23,042 nucleotides of DNA from a candidate division KSB1 bacterium. GTDB lineage: Bacteria > Zhuqueibacterota > JdFR-76 > DREG01. The stretch covers positions 1-23,042 of the forward strand of contig JADFJB010000078.1 of assembly GCA_022566355.1 (NCBI GenBank), in the 5' to 3' direction. The position numbers were made by a program, and so were the translations under genes. This document shows, one piece after another, positions 22,847 to 23,042 of this stretch. Each line of letters starts with the position of its first letter. Position 1 is the first letter of the stretch. Under the pieces are notes generated by a model that was given only the letters and a program-made list of their open reading frames with translations, was not told the DNA's origin and ran no database searches.

Positions 22847-23042
22847 ATGAAAGAAAGATATTTCAATTTAACGCACACCTCGTTTTTAGTATTAGCAGTC
22901 ATATTTTTTTTCCCATGCTGCCAAAATCAGTCTTCTTTTGACATTTCAGAACAGGACCGACTCCTTTTTGAGTCAGCTCAAAAAAATGCCGTACTGGCCA
23001 ATGAAGGATTTATCAGGTGTGAAAACTTCGTGAACGGCTGGC
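22847..23042 (+). CDS. lipoprotein, cut by the window edge
   Basis: ATG 22847 opens a frame of 65 codons that runs off the end. Residues 1-24 are a lipoprotein signal (THTSFLVLAVIFFFPCC) with Cys in FFPCCQNQ as the likely lipidated residue. The visible mature part (SEQDRLLFESAQKNAVLANE, then GFIRCENFVNGW) resembles, by eye, the start of helical (alpha/alpha toroid) proteins of the glycosidase kind in FCB and Planctomycetes genomes, but too little is present to assign. No strong Shine-Dalgarno site is visible before the ATG. Confidence 0.6.
   Translation, partial: MKERYFNLTHTSFLVLAVIFFFPCCQNQSSFDISEQDRLLFESAQKNAVLANEGFIRCENFVNGW

Overview
This is an AT-rich bacterial chromosome segment. Its mix of genes suggests an uncultured member of the Bacteroidota/FCB-like lineages (the Calditrichota, KSB1 or Ignavibacteria kind of genome): a secreted YCF48-repeat protein, a TPR-CHAT protein beside an ECF sigma factor, several lipoproteins, a 23S intervening-sequence (S23) type protein and weak Shine-Dalgarno sites. 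The lineage is an inference from gene content; no rRNA, tRNA or ribosomal protein gene is present to fix it.

Layout. 1-2563 is a broken integration scar: an excisionase-like gene with an in-frame stop, a tyrosine recombinase cut off after its first catalytic Arg, and, colliding with it from the other strand, a secreted YCF48-repeat protein whose C-terminus is also lost. 3008-9709 is the metabolic core, six genes on the + strand: a succinyl-CoA-synthetase-beta-like ligase fused to an 8-Cys ferredoxin domain, its alpha partner, a citryl-CoA-lyase/citrate-synthase-fold enzyme, an HD-fold protein, an isocitrate/isopropylmalate-type dehydrogenase and an MmgE/PrpD dehydratase. The 3' end of the dehydrogenase gene has been copied twice in tandem next to a small palindromic (REP-like) element. 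9710-10336 holds an IS21-type transposase fragment and a coding remnant. 10337-13035 (- strand) has a secreted protein of unknown role, then an HDOD protein followed by a small lipoprotein that ends in a clear terminator. 13371-18245 (+) is a compact set: ECF sigma factor, membrane protein with two zinc-finger-like HxxxCxxC motifs, and a 1051-residue TPR-CHAT protease-like protein. 18246-20081 is mostly non-coding and decayed apart from a stand-alone response-regulator receiver on the - strand; it contains a 23-bp inverted repeat. 20082-22477 (- strand) is a small operon of two short unknown genes (stop and start codons overlap) and a gamma-glutamyltranspeptidase lipoprotein, closed by a strong terminator. 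The right edge has a chimeric S23-like gene and the start of another lipoprotein.

How the genes may work together. The core cluster contains the activities expected for interconverting a citrate-like tricarboxylate with acetyl-CoA plus a 2-oxoacid (ligase, then lyase) and with a 2-oxoacid plus CO2 (dehydratase, then dehydrogenase), without a visible aconitase or ATP-citrate lyase. A ferredoxin domain on the ligase is the most unusual part. The sigma/zinc-finger/CHAT set looks like a signalling module in which a membrane regulator could hold the sigma factor and a caspase-like protein could act on it; that link is inference from order and domains only.
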